DNA of 64,000 nucleotides. Source: Dactylorhiza incarnata. Taxonomy: Eukaryota > Streptophyta > Magnoliopsida > Asparagales > Orchidaceae. The stretch's first letter is position 1, and every line of letters begins with the position of its first letter. The notes beneath the pieces are model-generated. The model saw nothing but the letters and a program-made list of their open reading frames with translations. It did no database searches and was not told the DNA's origin. The stretch covers positions 992,001-1,056,000 of the forward strand of contig JAWHQI010000064.1 in the NCBI GenBank assembly GCA_033032865.1. The letters are read 5' to 3'. This document shows, one piece after another, positions 12,035 through 23,509 of the stretch. The position numbers were made by a program, and so were the translations under genes.

Positions 12035-12805
12035 CCTCGCCCTGCGGAATGAGCGGGAGCGAGTTGACGTTTCGCCGGAGATAGACGAGGTCCATCCCGT
12101 GCTCCAAGATGTATTGGTGGAGTTTGGCCTCGTGCCCCCCTAGGGTCGGGGGCGGAAGGTTGACTCCTCCTCCTGCACTGGGGCGAGAAGCGTATTCCCC
12201 AGGTTCCCGCTGACGAAAAGGAAGCGCCGAACCCAGTCGTGATTCTTATTCGGGAGCCCGTAATGCTTGAGCGGGTTCAAACCCGAGAAGAACGAGATGT
12301 CGTTGGTACAGCGAAAGGTGTAGAGCTTGCGGAAGACGGGGAGCGAGAACTCGATCCCCTCTTCTCGCAGATAGCTCGCGTACCCGACCAGTATGGCGAT
12401 GGAGTTGGGGTTGAGCTGGCCGGGCACGACTCCGTAATATCTGAAGGTCTGGCGGAGTTCTGGCCAAATGGGCAGGCGAAACCCCACCTCGAAGTGCTCT
12501 AGCGGGATCGCGAGAGCACAGGACGAGATGGAGTTTAGGCGCTCGTCCGGCCTGGGCTTTCGCACCTCAAACCCAGGCGGGATGTAATCCGCGACCGCAG
12601 TCAGGTAAGCCTCGTCGGAGAGGTCGCATGAATCGAAGGTGTGGTTGACGAACGCGCTGGCGCACTTGGCTCTGTCTTCCGCATCACCACCCATGACGCG
12701 AATGACGAAGGATAAGAAAGCAGCAGAGAAGAGAGAAGCGCGAGTGCTAGCGCGAGGAAAGAGAAGGAGCGGATGGTAAGGTATTTAATACGGTGGTTGA
12801 AAGGC

Positions 12806-12814
12806 CTATTTATA
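12806..12814 (-). promoter_or_regulatory. TATA box of antisense gene 1
   Basis: Minus-strand TATAAATAG sits in a TTC...GGCC context typical of plant TATA promoters. It lies 112 bp before the ATG at 12694. The expected start is near 12775-12780, followed by a leader rich in TCTC/CTTCTC. No LTR is nearby, so this promoter appears to belong to the gene itself. Confidence 0.7.
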
Positions 12815-13146
12815 GAAGGGCTAAACGGCGTTTGGGCTTTCGAGGTAACGGGTGTGCAGATAGCAGTCGCGCCTTCCCGACGCCTCGGAACCCGGGCCGA
12901 CCCCTCTCGCTCAGTAATGACAAATGCCCTGTGGCTATTCGCTCATCGACTACGCGAAAGAGGTTAAGAAAGCATTCGGCAATGATAAAACATTCGGCAA
13001 TACCCAAGCAAGATATAGGAAATAAAAGACAAAGAATAGAGCATTCGCAAAACACAGGACATAAGATTATTACAAACGGAAATAAAAGTCCAGCATCCGC
13101 GCTACAGAAAGCAGAAAAATTACAAGAAGGGCGAATGAAGACTGGC
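12815..13146. other. Intergenic stretch between the two antisense genes
   Basis: It holds the upstream region of antisense gene 1 and the 3' end of gene 2. The middle (about 12960-13130) is AT-richer than its surroundings. No coding sequence or repeat was recognised. Confidence 0.5.
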
Positions 13147-13596
13147 TCAATACTCCTCCCAGACCCACCGACCTCGCTTTCGCGACCCAGCTTCCATGGG
13201 CATTCGCGGGCGGTAATATGCGAGTATATTGGTGATCTCATGGGAAGCCAGTTGGAGTTGGTCCTGGGCTCGCGCGGCGTGTGTTTCGGGAGACAACTCC
13301 CCTCCTTCGCCCCCCCCCCCCCCCCAGGCGCTCCACCGTTGTGAGAATGCGCGAGTATTCCCGATGGAGGTCCTTTAACTCACGCGCGACTCTCAGCCGC
13401 ACGTCGTCCACCTGGCCGGCTACATTTCGCTGGATGTGGATGAGCTTCCCCAAGACCTCCGAGATCCGATCCTTCAGGGTCGCGTGATCCGAGGAGTCGC
13501 CCAGAAAGTCAGCTAGATCCCCAGGGGAAGGGAGAGGCGAGAGCATCCCCTCTCCCCCCTCGTAGTAGGAGTCAAAGGGGGAGGCTTCCCGATAGC

Positions 13597-13666
13597 CTGC
13601 GGAATCACAACTAGGTCAGTAGTGATAAAATATGCGAGTACGATAGGGGCGGGTGAGTGGACTGAC
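13597..13666 (-). other. Intron 3 of antisense gene 2 (70 nt)
   Basis: The minus strand starts GTCAGTCC and ends GATTCCGCAG. The donor is weaker than the others. Removal joins HQDPTPG to YREASPF in frame; without removal the frame hits stops. Confidence 0.6.
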
Positions 13667-13930
13667 CTGGGGTGGGGTCCTGGTGACCTGAAGGACGAGA
13701 CGAATGGGGGTGCGTTCCAAACAACCAGGCGGGAGGTAAGACCTTTCCCTTTCCTGGACGGTAAGGCTGTGAGGTAGGAGCAGGAGCATCCGCAGGATCA
13801 TTCGCGCGGCCCTGCTGACCGGATCCCTTCTGGGGGGACACCCTCGGCTCATCCGCAAGCGCGGAGGGGTTCGGTCGAACAGGGGAACTCGAAGGAATAG
13901 AGTCCCGCAGCGAAAGGTTGGGGTCGAGGG

Positions 13931-13995
13931 CTACAAAAAACAGTGGTCAGCAGCGAGCAGCAGGAAGGATGAATCCAAAAGGGGTTACAACTTAC
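13931..13995 (-). other. Intron 2 of antisense gene 2 (65 nt)
   Basis: It has the consensus donor GTAAGTTG and a T-rich acceptor, CTGTTTTTTGTAG. It is near the short limit for plant introns. Removal joins SFQS to ALDPNLS in frame. Confidence 0.75.
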
Positions 13996-14128
13996 CGGAC
14001 TGAAATGAGGTCTCACCCGGAGGAGGTGGAGGAGCAAGGTCCCGATCTGGAGGCCTCTCGCCCGGGGGAGGTGGCACTACGACACTGCTCAAGATGGCCC
14101 CGTGGCCGGTCTCGGGCATCGAGATCCC

Positions 14129-14198
14129 CTGCGAATGGTCAGAGCGAAGGCAGGGTAAGGAGAGGAACTAAACAGAGGGACGAGAGGAATCCTCATAC
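14129..14198 (-). other. Intron 1 of antisense gene 2 (70 nt)
   Basis: The minus strand starts GTATGAGG and ends CCATTCGCAG, with a pyrimidine-rich middle. It falls between codons and joins PPDLGTQ to GISMPET in frame. Confidence 0.7.
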
Positions 14199-14347
14199 CT
14201 GCGTCCCGAGGTCCGGAGGATTCCTTGCCGGAAGAGTATCCGCCGGCGGAGTCCTCGCCGGAGGAGTGCCCGCAGGGGACTCCGAGGCAGTCTCGCCTCT
14301 CTGACGATTCAGTCGAATCGCCTTGGCTCGACGCGAGACGTAGGGGG

Positions 14348-14741
14348 CCCTTTGGAACAGCGGAGTTAGGCTTTTAGCAGACCAATTTGGGGTGCTGTTA
14401 GTAAAATTAAAAGGCGGATTCATGTTATTTGCAGACCAGCCTAGAAAAATCTATAAATAGACCCTTAAGGGAACCTTGGAGGAGATCCGATTTTAGAGAA
14501 TCCTCTCCTCCAGGCTAGTTTTTGGTCGGCTGCTAGTGCCCTCCAAGGTGCCCGGTTGAGCCTGGTTTGGGAGGGGAAGCTCTCTAAGGTCTTCCGGGTG
14601 TGTGGCGGGACCTCCTCGCTTCAGCCTTGGGTCTATTCACATTCTCACATCCACCGTCAAGAGAGTCTAGTGAGGGAGAAGTAAGCATCGGCTACACCCC
14701 CAGTGGGTCCGAACTCAAGAGACCTGTTGCAGGTTTCAACA
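14348..14741 (+). repeat. Element B 3' LTR, 5' part deleted
   Basis: The last 394 bp match 3360-3754 with about eight substitutions. The first 282 bp of the LTR, including its TG start, are absent. Instead the antisense gene 2 sequence runs directly into CCCTTTGGAACAG. TATAAATA is at 14452-14459. The deletion also removed the polypurine tract region. Confidence 0.9.
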
Positions 14742-14746
14742 TTGCG

Positions 14747-17287
14747 GGTTCTACTTGCTCCATTCCGGTAATAACTAGGAAATAGACACTTCAAAAAAAA
14801 TCGAAACGAGCTAACCAGGCGTGGGTGTTATCAAAATCCCTACATCCCCTGGAGGAGGATCTACCTGTAATATATAAGATCCTACCGAGTTAATTTATAC
14901 TATCATGCTGCGCTAGATGACACCAAAAACCTTCGAGTTCAACTTAACTTCATAAGGTTGCATTCACGAACCATGCTTACTTAATACTCTGCTCATAAAT
15001 CGATTAGCCAGGACGTGATCATTTAGCCAACCGTCATTTTCTATTCTGATTCTTCACTATATGACTCTCTTACATGTAGGTGTTCAACACCACCTACACC
15101 AAGAGACCTTATCCCTTAACATATGAGGTCTCTGCTGCTAAACCGTTTCCGACTTGGACCAGAGTCTCTTATGTCCTACGAATGTTACATGAGGTTAACT
15201 CTTCTACACGTTAAATAAATGTAAATAACCTTCATGCTTTCCTTGAGGAACATGACGTCTGCAGTTAAAAAAAAATGTTCGTGAAGTGTCTCTCATCTAC
15301 TTTCCATATCCATTTGGTTCATAACTCACGAGGGTAAAACCCCTTTTTATCATGACATGTTTTGGCACAACTTGATTTCAACATGAAGGGTGACTCATTA
15401 AAACCCATTAATCCTCGAGAAATTCCACCATTTATATCTGAAAATCAAACTTGCTCCCTTATTCCTGAATCTTCCTAACTGAGGTTATAAATTTTGGAGA
15501 AATCGTAAATTTCTGGTTCTTAAGATCGGAGGATTGTATGTAGATTACATATCTTCAATATATCATTCGACAAATTTCACTTTAGATTCTCAATAACGGG
15601 TGGGCTAAACTTTCAAAGACAAGAGGTCTCATCTCACTTATGCTATAAATTATGAATTAAAGATTTCATCGTAACGACCCTTCTCTTAGTTGTGTCGTCC
15701 AAAATTACATCGACAAATCTCATTGAGTAATCTTAATAATTTCAAGCGGGAGTTGATATTAGCAACAACTAACCGTTTATTTTAACTCCCATATCCTCAA
15801 CATTTTAGTACATGATCGTTGTCATTTTTCCCGAGATCCGAACATAGTAAGATTCTCCATCTTAGCCCTAAATAGTTTATACCATCGTATTACAAGATCC
15901 AAAGAGTCACCTTCTTAAGCTCTCTGGTGGTGCATAAACCAACTCTAAGAGTAAAATGATCTTAACTAAATTTTCACCACGGAGAGGGCTTGAATTTTAA
16001 TTAAAAATACTATCTGAAAATTACCCTTGAAAGCCCTGGAGTGCAAGAAACTCTAGTTGTAATCTTTACTTGCGAAAACTTGACTCCAAACTTCAAAATT
16101 CCATGAAGTGACACATTTATCCCAAGCTACTAAACCTGGCATTCTTTCTTGTTTTCAATACTTGACTAAATTGAGACATTTGTTCGGACGTTAATGATTG
16201 TAAATTGATTGGATAACTCTACAAATTGATGTCTTGAGGTTAAGAAGGTGTATCTACAACCATAAGCTTGCACGTTTGTTACGATAAACTGATTATTTCT
16301 TATGGTCATGAGAACTTATAGTCCAGACTTACCTCTATCCATTCTAAATTTTACTTGGTCTTGCATTGAATTCGCCGTTTATGACATTCTTCCCTTGTGA
16401 CCGGTAAGAGCTTGATGACCAAATGTCCTTATAAAAGACAAGACCACATTGCTTGGGTCAGGAAGTTGGTGAAATTCCCTAAATTCTTAACCTGACTTTC
16501 TTGATTCCGAGAGTCTTATGCCCATACACTGGACAACCCTTTACGTATAATCAATTGATTAGCAAGTTGATCACTTTTGTCGACTTAGAATCATCCTTGG
16601 AGCAATAAGATGAGTATACGCTCACTCTTGAAGTGCACCATTCACTTAACTTGTCAATAAAACTATAGCGATCCCAACTTGGTATAAACAATCCCTGCTT
16701 TTTAAGGTGAAGTAATTCTCCAAGGGTCTCAAACTTCTAAGGAGGGTTGATCCATAACTCAAAAGTGTATGAATAAGATCTCGTCATCACCTGAGTATCA
16801 TTGAATACTCCCAAGACTCGAGATTACTATGAAAATGTCATAACCTTTTCTAAACAAAGTCTAGGGGGTAATCCAAGTCGGTATTTTATTGGCCCAATAA
16901 ACAAAAGGATAAGCCCCTACCGATTTGGGCTAAGTCTCTTCAATACCTCTACGGTATATTCATCTTACATACGTGCAAAAACTTTAGGGCATATAATCTC
17001 TGACTTGGTGTTCCCCCCTGAGACATATTGTTATGATAAGACTCAGGCTCCCAATGTTATAAATTATGCTAACTTTTCCGAGTTCCCTATATGATTAACT
17101 AGGAAAGGGGCCTTTAAGTAAGTCAAAATTTGACCTAACTTGCTGCTTAATGGACTGTTTTATGTGATTTCATACATGGGCACACCACAGCTTCTGCTGC
17201 ATAGTTTGTCCGCAAACTACACTCGAGCGGGGTGACCCAGTATGTTGTGGACTGTTCTCTTATGATCGTTCGTTCAGTGATACCATT
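14747..17287 (-). other. Interior of element A after its 5' LTR, non-coding
   Basis: Next to the LTR, a degenerate primer site (17274-17285, TGGTATCACTGA on the minus strand) and a leader (about 17150-17260) match C's leader at 45126-45235. The leader includes a frame reading TNYAAEAVVCPC in both. Beyond that, 14747-17140 is AT-rich with no long frame on either strand, and I cannot align it to C gag-pol. It may be unrelated filler or deeply decayed sequence. Confidence 0.7.
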
Positions 17288-20200
17288 TGTAAGATCTCTT
17301 TTTCCAAAACCCGTTCGGGTACTTGAAAACTCGAACCTCTCCCGTATCGCACGGTTGAGGTGGACCTTCGCCCAGAATCGCTGTCTTGCGGTGTCACCAA
17401 CACTCGGGTTGGCTAACACCGCTCAGCACCAACCCTGCCGGCTATACGATCACAAGTAAAATATGCCAAAAAGTAAGTACATAAAAGAAGGCATGTACAC
17501 AATCACAGCATCATATAAATATATATAATGGAAACAGAAAGTCCAAAAGAGATGTACAACTAAAGGGCTTAAGCCCGATACATATGCAAAGTAATGTACT
17601 TTCTCTCTCTCTCTACAATATGCGGAAGTCTAACTATCTAATCATCAACCTGTGGCGTCGTGGTAGTGCGTTGCATTTACTGCTCAGGTCCTGCCATCTC
17701 GTCCTGCTGCGCGCGGGACAACTCCGTCTCCTCGGACTCCTGCGGTCACACCGACCGTTAGTCATAAAGACTAAGCCGCTTTGTCCTCGCCTCCCTCCAC
17801 GACTCCTAGGAACCGAGCGGGAGGAAGAAGCGGAGGACAACAAGGGGTAAACAAAGAAGGTGGTGACATGACACTAATCTAGCAGGTATAAGTAAAGCAG
17901 TAAAATCTAGCTAGCAGTATAGTGCAAGTATAAGGCAGTAAAGTAGAGCAATGAAGTAAGCAGTAAATAGAAAGAAAATGCAGAGCAGTAAGTAAATCTA
18001 AACTACCATCACAGATTCGTAAATTAACTTATATGAATGCCCATACGATATATAAGTTAAGATGTCCAGGTAACCCATCATATAAAAGAGCCCATACTAA
18101 TTTATATGATGGGGGTATGCTAATGTGTATGTTATGTTATGCTATGGTTATGATGTTTTAATGAGTTTATGCAATGTGACTCACCCACACGACTCTATGC
18201 GCACAGACCTTTATAGTTCCCAATTTGTTTGAAAGGAAGCTAACCTTTCGGGTACCCACCGTCGTGGATCACGGTGGTAGTGGATCGGGCACATCCTAGG
18301 TGGGTATAGTCACTACCAAGCATAGACCTCATGTACGCCTCAACGCTAAGAACACAACAGCGGAGCTCCTGCGTACTCTTGCTGGAATCCACCAGACTTT
18401 AAGGTCGGGGTGGGCTATTAAGGATTGTCCTCCAGACCGCGGTACTCAAACTTACCGGCCCTCTAAACCTCACACTCACCTGAGTCAACGTACTACCGTC
18501 GGTGACACGACTAGCCTAGTACCGAAGACTCGCCACTATTTGAATAAGTAACAGGTGTTAACAATGTCCACCCGAGCTTCCGGCTCAGGGACTATCACAC
18601 AAGCTGACCCAACCCATCTCCTTCCCGGAGGAGATCCATGCCAGTTTGCATCCCTACTTAGGCTACTCTTGCCTACAATTTAGGTAGTGTTATATTTAGG
18701 GTGAGTCTTGGACTTCCCGCGGTGTACTCCATAAGGGGCCCCTAACGGTACTACGGATCAATGGGCTCAACCCCACCATCCTCCTCAAGACAATTACTTT
18801 AGTTGGTGGTTAACATTTGGTTCACCCTTCATCATTTCATATGGTTAAAGTGACTTAGCCCATCTCCCGTCCCACCCAATCGGGTTGGACGTACCTTCAT
18901 TCTTTCTACATTAACTCTAGCACCACCCCATAAGTAACCCTAGGATTGACCCTCCTTGAATGATGGTGTGCTACAACCCATTTACTTATTGTATATACCT
19001 CCTAAACACTACTTAGGGGTCTGACTTGTCTAAAACTCAAAATTCTGTTTTTACTAAACGCAGACCACAAATTTGAACTATCCATCAACCCCATAAGAGA
19101 ACACTTCTAAAAATTCATCACCAGGGTATGGTATAATTATCCTAGGCTCCCACTGACTTCAATATGGTATGTTCCCATTTCCATAATTTTCCATATTAAT
19201 TTGGTATTTATTATAATTTAAAGTAGTTAAGGCCTTAAGCCAAATTACACATGAACTACCCTCAAAATGATTCTACATGCTACATGAAATTTATCAGTAA
19301 GGTAATATCCCATATCAAGGTGGTTCACTGAGTTTCACGACCCTAGGATTCAATTTGGCCTACTATATCATCATAATTGTATAATTACCAAAATGCCACT
19401 ATAATTAGGAAAAATAGTAATTCACTTCTGAAAATTCTACAAAAATTACCAAGTGTCTATATGGGGACCTAGAGGCCTCTGACAAATCAATGTGTCATTA
19501 CCATGTCATTAGATATTTTAAAATGATTACACATTCAAAGGTGGCAATTATCAATTTCTACATGATGTACAAGAAATATAATTCAACAAGCTTCCAAACA
19601 ATTATCATGGACATATATTAACCTAAAACTACAGATAACCAAGCATCACATCATTGCCCCATGATTTGATATTTTAAAAGGATTAAATTCCCTTAAGCTA
19701 GCAAGCACTTAAAACTTCATATACAAGGAATAATGCTTCCATAACTCATAACAAAATTACCATAGCCTTATTTCATACTAATACAGCCACTGATAGTATA
19801 TCAAAGTCATACAAGGTCATATGACCTAGCATTTTATTTTATTAATGGAAAAGGTGGCAATTTCATTTTTTTAGGAAGAAAAGTACTTATATGCCTCTAA
19901 AAAATCTCATTAAATTACCTAAGACATTTTATGCCCTTACAAACATATCCACAAAGTTCCGAGCCAAGGCTAGAACATTTGGTCATATGCCCTTCACAAA
20001 TCCCAACTTTCACCCTTAAGGGTTTACCCTTAGGGTTTTAGGTCACACCACCCTAATGGCTCCAAATGGACCATTAGGGTGTGACACAAGCATTAGTATA
20101 TCCATACCCACATATCCAACATGATGGGAGGAGGTTAACACACTCAACTCCTCAAAATGATCTAAACCCTAATTTGACCCTTAAAGACCCTCAATAGGGT

Positions 20201-22166
20201 TTCAAATTTTCCATATCAAATCAACTTCATATGGAGTGAAATTTTAGGTAGACACTACTCAGGTACAAAAGAGTATGCCACCAAAGTTTGGTGTCATTTG
20301 GACATCATATGCTCCAAACATCAACTTAATTTAAATATTCCAACTACCACAAAAACCCTAGGTAAAAGTGTCCACAAAGGGCTGCCCATTTGGCAGCGGG
20401 TGACCCTAATGTATACCAACCCATGGTTAAAAGCGCAGCTCCAAAGCTTGAAGGGTTTGACCTAGGTAATTTTTCTAATGGACTGACCTAGTGTAGGACC
20501 AGTCCTAGTAAAACAGCTCCCTAGGGAGCTGTAGGTCACCAAATGACCTAAACTCAAGGCCAAATGAAAGTTAAGACCAAGGCCTACAACTTTTATGTTG
20601 GGCACTTGTTCTAAATCAGCCATTAAGTGGCCTTAATTTCTATTTGAAGTTGACTGAATAAAATAGGCAGAAATCTAATGAAATGAATTAATTAATTAAA
20701 GGATAAATAGAGGTCTGCACGAATCTTGGCGCGGATCTAACGACAGCGCGTCGTCTTCCTCCTTGAGCCGACGACCAGGATTCAACCGCGCTGTGCCGAC
20801 TTTCTCCCCCATTTCCCGGCCACCTGGTGGCCACCACGGCCGGCCACCACCGCCACCACCTTCGTGGTGGTCGGGGCTACAACTCCCGGCGACATGGCAT
20901 CCGGAGGGGGCGTTTTCCGGCGAGCCTGGGTGGCTTGATTTGAGCCGATTTCCATGAAATCGACGAGTGGATTCGGGCTCAATTGAGCCCGATCCTTCAA
21001 TCTTTTGTGATGAGAAGCTATCATGAGGGGAGGGGAGGAGAAACGAACCATTGTTGGTGCGTGGCGGCGGCTCCGGCGGCGGTTGGCCATGGAAAAACCT
21101 TACTCCGGCGATCCCGCTCCCGAACTTGTTTCTTCAGCTAAAGCTCAGCTCCAAGGCTTGTGCCTGTCTGCTCTCGACCTCCTGAAGCTAGTGGTGTGGC
21201 TGGAATCAAGTGAGGAGGGCTCTTTGGTTGGTTTTGAACTTGAGCCTCCTCGGTTCTCCTATGGCTGCCACCCTCCTGCAACTGACAGCCTCCTTGCTTC
21301 CATTTGGGTCAAGGTCAGACCCCCAGCAATCAGGGGAGGGTCCAAGACTGATTGGGGGAGGAGTGTGGAGGAGGGGGTGATTGCTTTTCCTTTTTGCTTT
21401 ATGCTTTAAGCTTTTTGATTAACTTTTGGCCCCCCCCCCCCCCCTCCATTTGATTAATCAAGCTTAGCTAGGGTTCAGTCTAGGGCTGATATGGCTTGAC
21501 TTAGGTCCATGAGTAGGGATAATTAATTGGGGTTGGGTCCCATTCAATTTGGGCTTGAAATTCACTTTAAAGGGCAAGGTTGACCATGGTTGACTTTGGT
21601 CAACCAAGGTGAGTGGGTTGACCCCACTTGGGGGACATGGGTCCCTTAACATCACCCAACATAGGTTGGTCCATGGTGGGGCTCCAATTGGTTCAATTTA
21701 ATCAAAGGGTATAGATTTGACCAAAATTGGGTAAAGTTTGACTTTGGTCAATTGGGGTCAATTGGTCCCACCATGATGGGGCTTTTTGGTCCATTGGGTT
21801 CCTTAAGGTGTTTAGAGTGTGGTGGTAAGGTCAATTTGAACATTTGAGGGTCAATTGAACCATAATTGACTTAGTTTGGTTAATGTTGACCTATTATTGA
21901 CTTTGGTCAATTTCATGCAATTGGGTCCCACCCAAGTGCAATTCTCAAGGTAATGGTCTTCCTTAGTGGTTAGGGTGGTATGGGGGAGGTCAATTTGGTG
22001 AATTGAGGGTCAATTGGCCTAAGGGAGTGGTATTGGGCTATGTTGATTTTGTGCCCTTGGTGTGCACTTAGCACACTCCACTTGGCCCAAGGGCCTTAGT
22101 GGCCACTCTGCACACCACCCATGCCATAACACCATCTACGGGTCTAGAAGGATTGGGGATGTTACA
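17288..22166 (-). repeat. Element A 5' LTR (4879 bp)
   Basis: On the minus strand it starts TGTAACATCCCC at 22166 and ends ATCTTACA at 17288. The right half repeats 1-2684 almost exactly. The left part shares blocks with the LTR of C, for example the segment around 18190-18260 with 44115-44185, which shows A and C are one family. Length exceeds the element's own interior. Open frames inside it are not conserved proteins. Confidence 0.9.
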
Positions 22167-23509
22167 TCAGTCACATGCTCCTGAATGCTCTTGCTCTTAA
22201 TCAAGAGGTCGTCTACGTACACCTCTAGGTTCCTCCCCTTCTGCTCCTTGAACACGTGGTCCATCATCCACTGGTAAGTGGCCCCTGCGTTCTTCAAGCC
22301 AAATCGCATCATCTTGTTGTTGTAGCAGCCATCACCCATGATGAAGGACACAGCGCGACAATCAGGAGGATGCATCCGGATCTGGTGATATCCTGAAAAC
22401 GCATCAAGGAAACTCATTACAGAAAAACCGACGGCTAAATCAACCAGCGCGTCGATTCGAGGCAAGGGATAACAATCATTCGGGCAGCTTTTATTCATTA
22501 AATAGAAATCTACACACATCCTCCAGCTACCCCCAGCTTTCTTGACCATTACAACATTCGAGACCCATCCTGGGTACTGGATCTCCGACATAAAGCCTGC
22601 ATCCAGCAGCTTCTTCACTTCTTCACGGATAGGTCCGTCCAACATGGTGGCACTTGATATTTTCTTCTGGCGGACGGGCTTGACTGCGGGGTCAAGGTTG
22701 AGATGGTGGCAGGCCACCTAAGGATCAATTCCGGGCATCTCGACAACATTCCAAGCAAAGATGTCGACGTTCTTTTGTCGGCACGTCGCCATCTCCATCT
22801 TCTCGCTGACCTTCAGCGCTCCTCCAATCTTCAGCAACCCAGGTACTCCTGCCGCGGAGAGTACCTCGATTTCTTCAACCTCTTCAGATGCTTCCAGCCA
22901 GGCTGTGCCTCCCATCACCCTTTCGAACTCCTCCGCGTCAGCCATCCAGCTGATAGTGCTGACCGAGCTAAGGTAGCACTCACGGGCGGCTCTTGGATCG
23001 CTCCTGATCTTCACCTGAGCATCCCCCTGGCAGTACTTGAGGCACTGATGGTAAGAGGATGGAACGGCCTTGAAGGTATTGAGAAGCGGACTTCCAAAGA
23101 TGTCCTTGTAGCAACTCGGGGCATCGACGATGACGAAACGACACTGGAGAGGGGTGCCACCGAGAGTTACAAGGAGATCTACTCCTCCTTCCACCTCTTT
23201 CTTCTCTCTGTAGAAGCCAAAGAGGGGACCATCCGGCGCCCGGACTCTTGCCGCTCCGACGCCCAGCCCGTCGAACGTCTCCTTGAAAACGACATTCACG
23301 GAACTACCATTATCGATCAGAATCCAATCAACGGTGAAGTCCTCTATTGCAGCCTGGATCACGAGGGCATCATGAAAGGGATTCTCATTTCCTAGCATGT
23401 CCTCCTCTGAGAAGGTGATCCCCTCCAACGGGGGCGGTGCCTGCGAAGTCGAAGCGACACTCCTTCGATAAATCTGATGGTGCTCCCCTTGCGGGAAGCT
23501 CCCAGCCAT
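22167..23509 (-). pseudogene. Element D protease and RT, broken
   Basis: Protease with LIDNGSSVN near 23325 is followed by an RT with SFLDAFSGYHQIRM, FGLKNAGAT and the catalytic YVDDLLIKS near 22210. An in-frame TAG at 22718-22720 separates the two halves. The protein is clearly homologous to B pol through the whole overlap. RT stops at 22167 where A inserted; RNase H and integrase are not in the window. D keeps the Tyr-Gln (GATYQ) that B has lost to stops. Confidence 0.9.

Larger units (their letters stand above)
10765..12694 (-). pseudogene. Antisense accessory gene 1 of element B (3 exons, coiled coil)
   Basis: It lies on the strand opposite to gag-pol. Exon 1 is 12694-12035 (ATG at 12694, MGGDAEDRAKC...), exon 2 is 11957-11245 and exon 3 is 11161-10765. 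Both introns have GT-AG ends, and removing them keeps one reading frame. Total exon length is 1770 nt, about 589 codons. Exon 1 codes for a globular part with FEVGFRLPIWPEL and LNPNSIAILVGYAS. From memory this recalls the plant 'putative gypsy-type transposon' domain family; that is a resemblance only. Exon 2 has a basic Ser/Lys-rich linker (SGKKRKPG) and a long Ala/Glu/Leu helix; exon 3 continues the coiled coil and ends in an acidic tail. Lesions: a one-base loss near 12145, TAA in exon 2 near 11882, a C13 run (11026-11038) adding one base in exon 3, and TAG at 10951-10953. Its role is unknown. Confidence 0.75.
13147..14347 (-). pseudogene. Antisense accessory gene 2 of element B (4 exons, 5' end lost)
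   Basis: On the minus strand the exons are 14347(or beyond)-14199, 14128-13996, 13930-13667 and 13596-13147 (TGA). Three GT-AG introns of 70, 65 and 70 nt interrupt it, and the phases agree at every junction. The predicted protein starts with a basic stretch (RRAKAIRLNRQRGE), then Pro-rich linkers (VVPPPPGERPPD), and then a helical segment (SDHATLKDRISEVLGKLI...VARELKDLHREYSRIL) likely to coil. The C-terminus is basic and ends GRWVWEEY. A C16 run at 13310-13325 puts the last exon one base out of frame. The start is missing because the 3' LTR was deleted up to 14348. I do not recognise the family. It lies upstream of gene 1 on the same strand. Confidence 0.65.
3076..14741 (+). mobile_element. 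Element B: Tat-lineage Ty3/gypsy LTR retrotransposon with antisense accessory genes
   Basis: The 5' LTR begins TGTACAACCCG and ends in TTTCAACA. The element is flanked by the perfect 5-bp target duplication TTGCG (3071-3075 and 14742-14746). Order on the plus strand: 5' LTR, gag, protease, RT, RNase H, archaeal-like RNase H, integrase, tandem repeats. Two intron-containing genes then follow on the opposite strand, and last a 3' LTR missing its first roughly 282 bp. LTR-LTR differences over the shared 394 bp are about 2 percent by eye. The Tat assignment rests on the second RNase H, the C-x2-H-x4-GH-x4-C gag finger and the 3' tandem repeats. It inserted into element A. Lesions in gag and RT make it non-functional. 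Confidence 0.92.
1..22166 (-). mobile_element. Element A: Tekay-related Ty3/gypsy LTR element with degenerate interior
   Basis: On the minus strand, a 5' LTR (17288-22166) is followed by a leader, a short interior and a 3' LTR that runs off the left edge. The first bases of the LTR (TGTAACATCCCC) and its last bases (ATCTTACA) match those of element C, and so does the leader after the primer site. The interior, once nested element B (3076-14741) is removed, is only about 2.9 kb, against 4.9 kb in C. It has no gag-pol frame except a broken chromodomain tail at 2770-3000. A landed in the pol gene of Tat fragment D at 22167. Its target duplication cannot be tested because the left end is outside the window. 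A is probably a non-autonomous derivative. Confidence 0.85.

Noticed and set aside
17147..17419. Small frame with TNYAAEAVVCPC, shared with 45024-45299
   Set aside because: The shared peptide follows from the conserved leader and primer-site DNA of the A/C family. The frame crosses the LTR edge in both and differs around the shared part.
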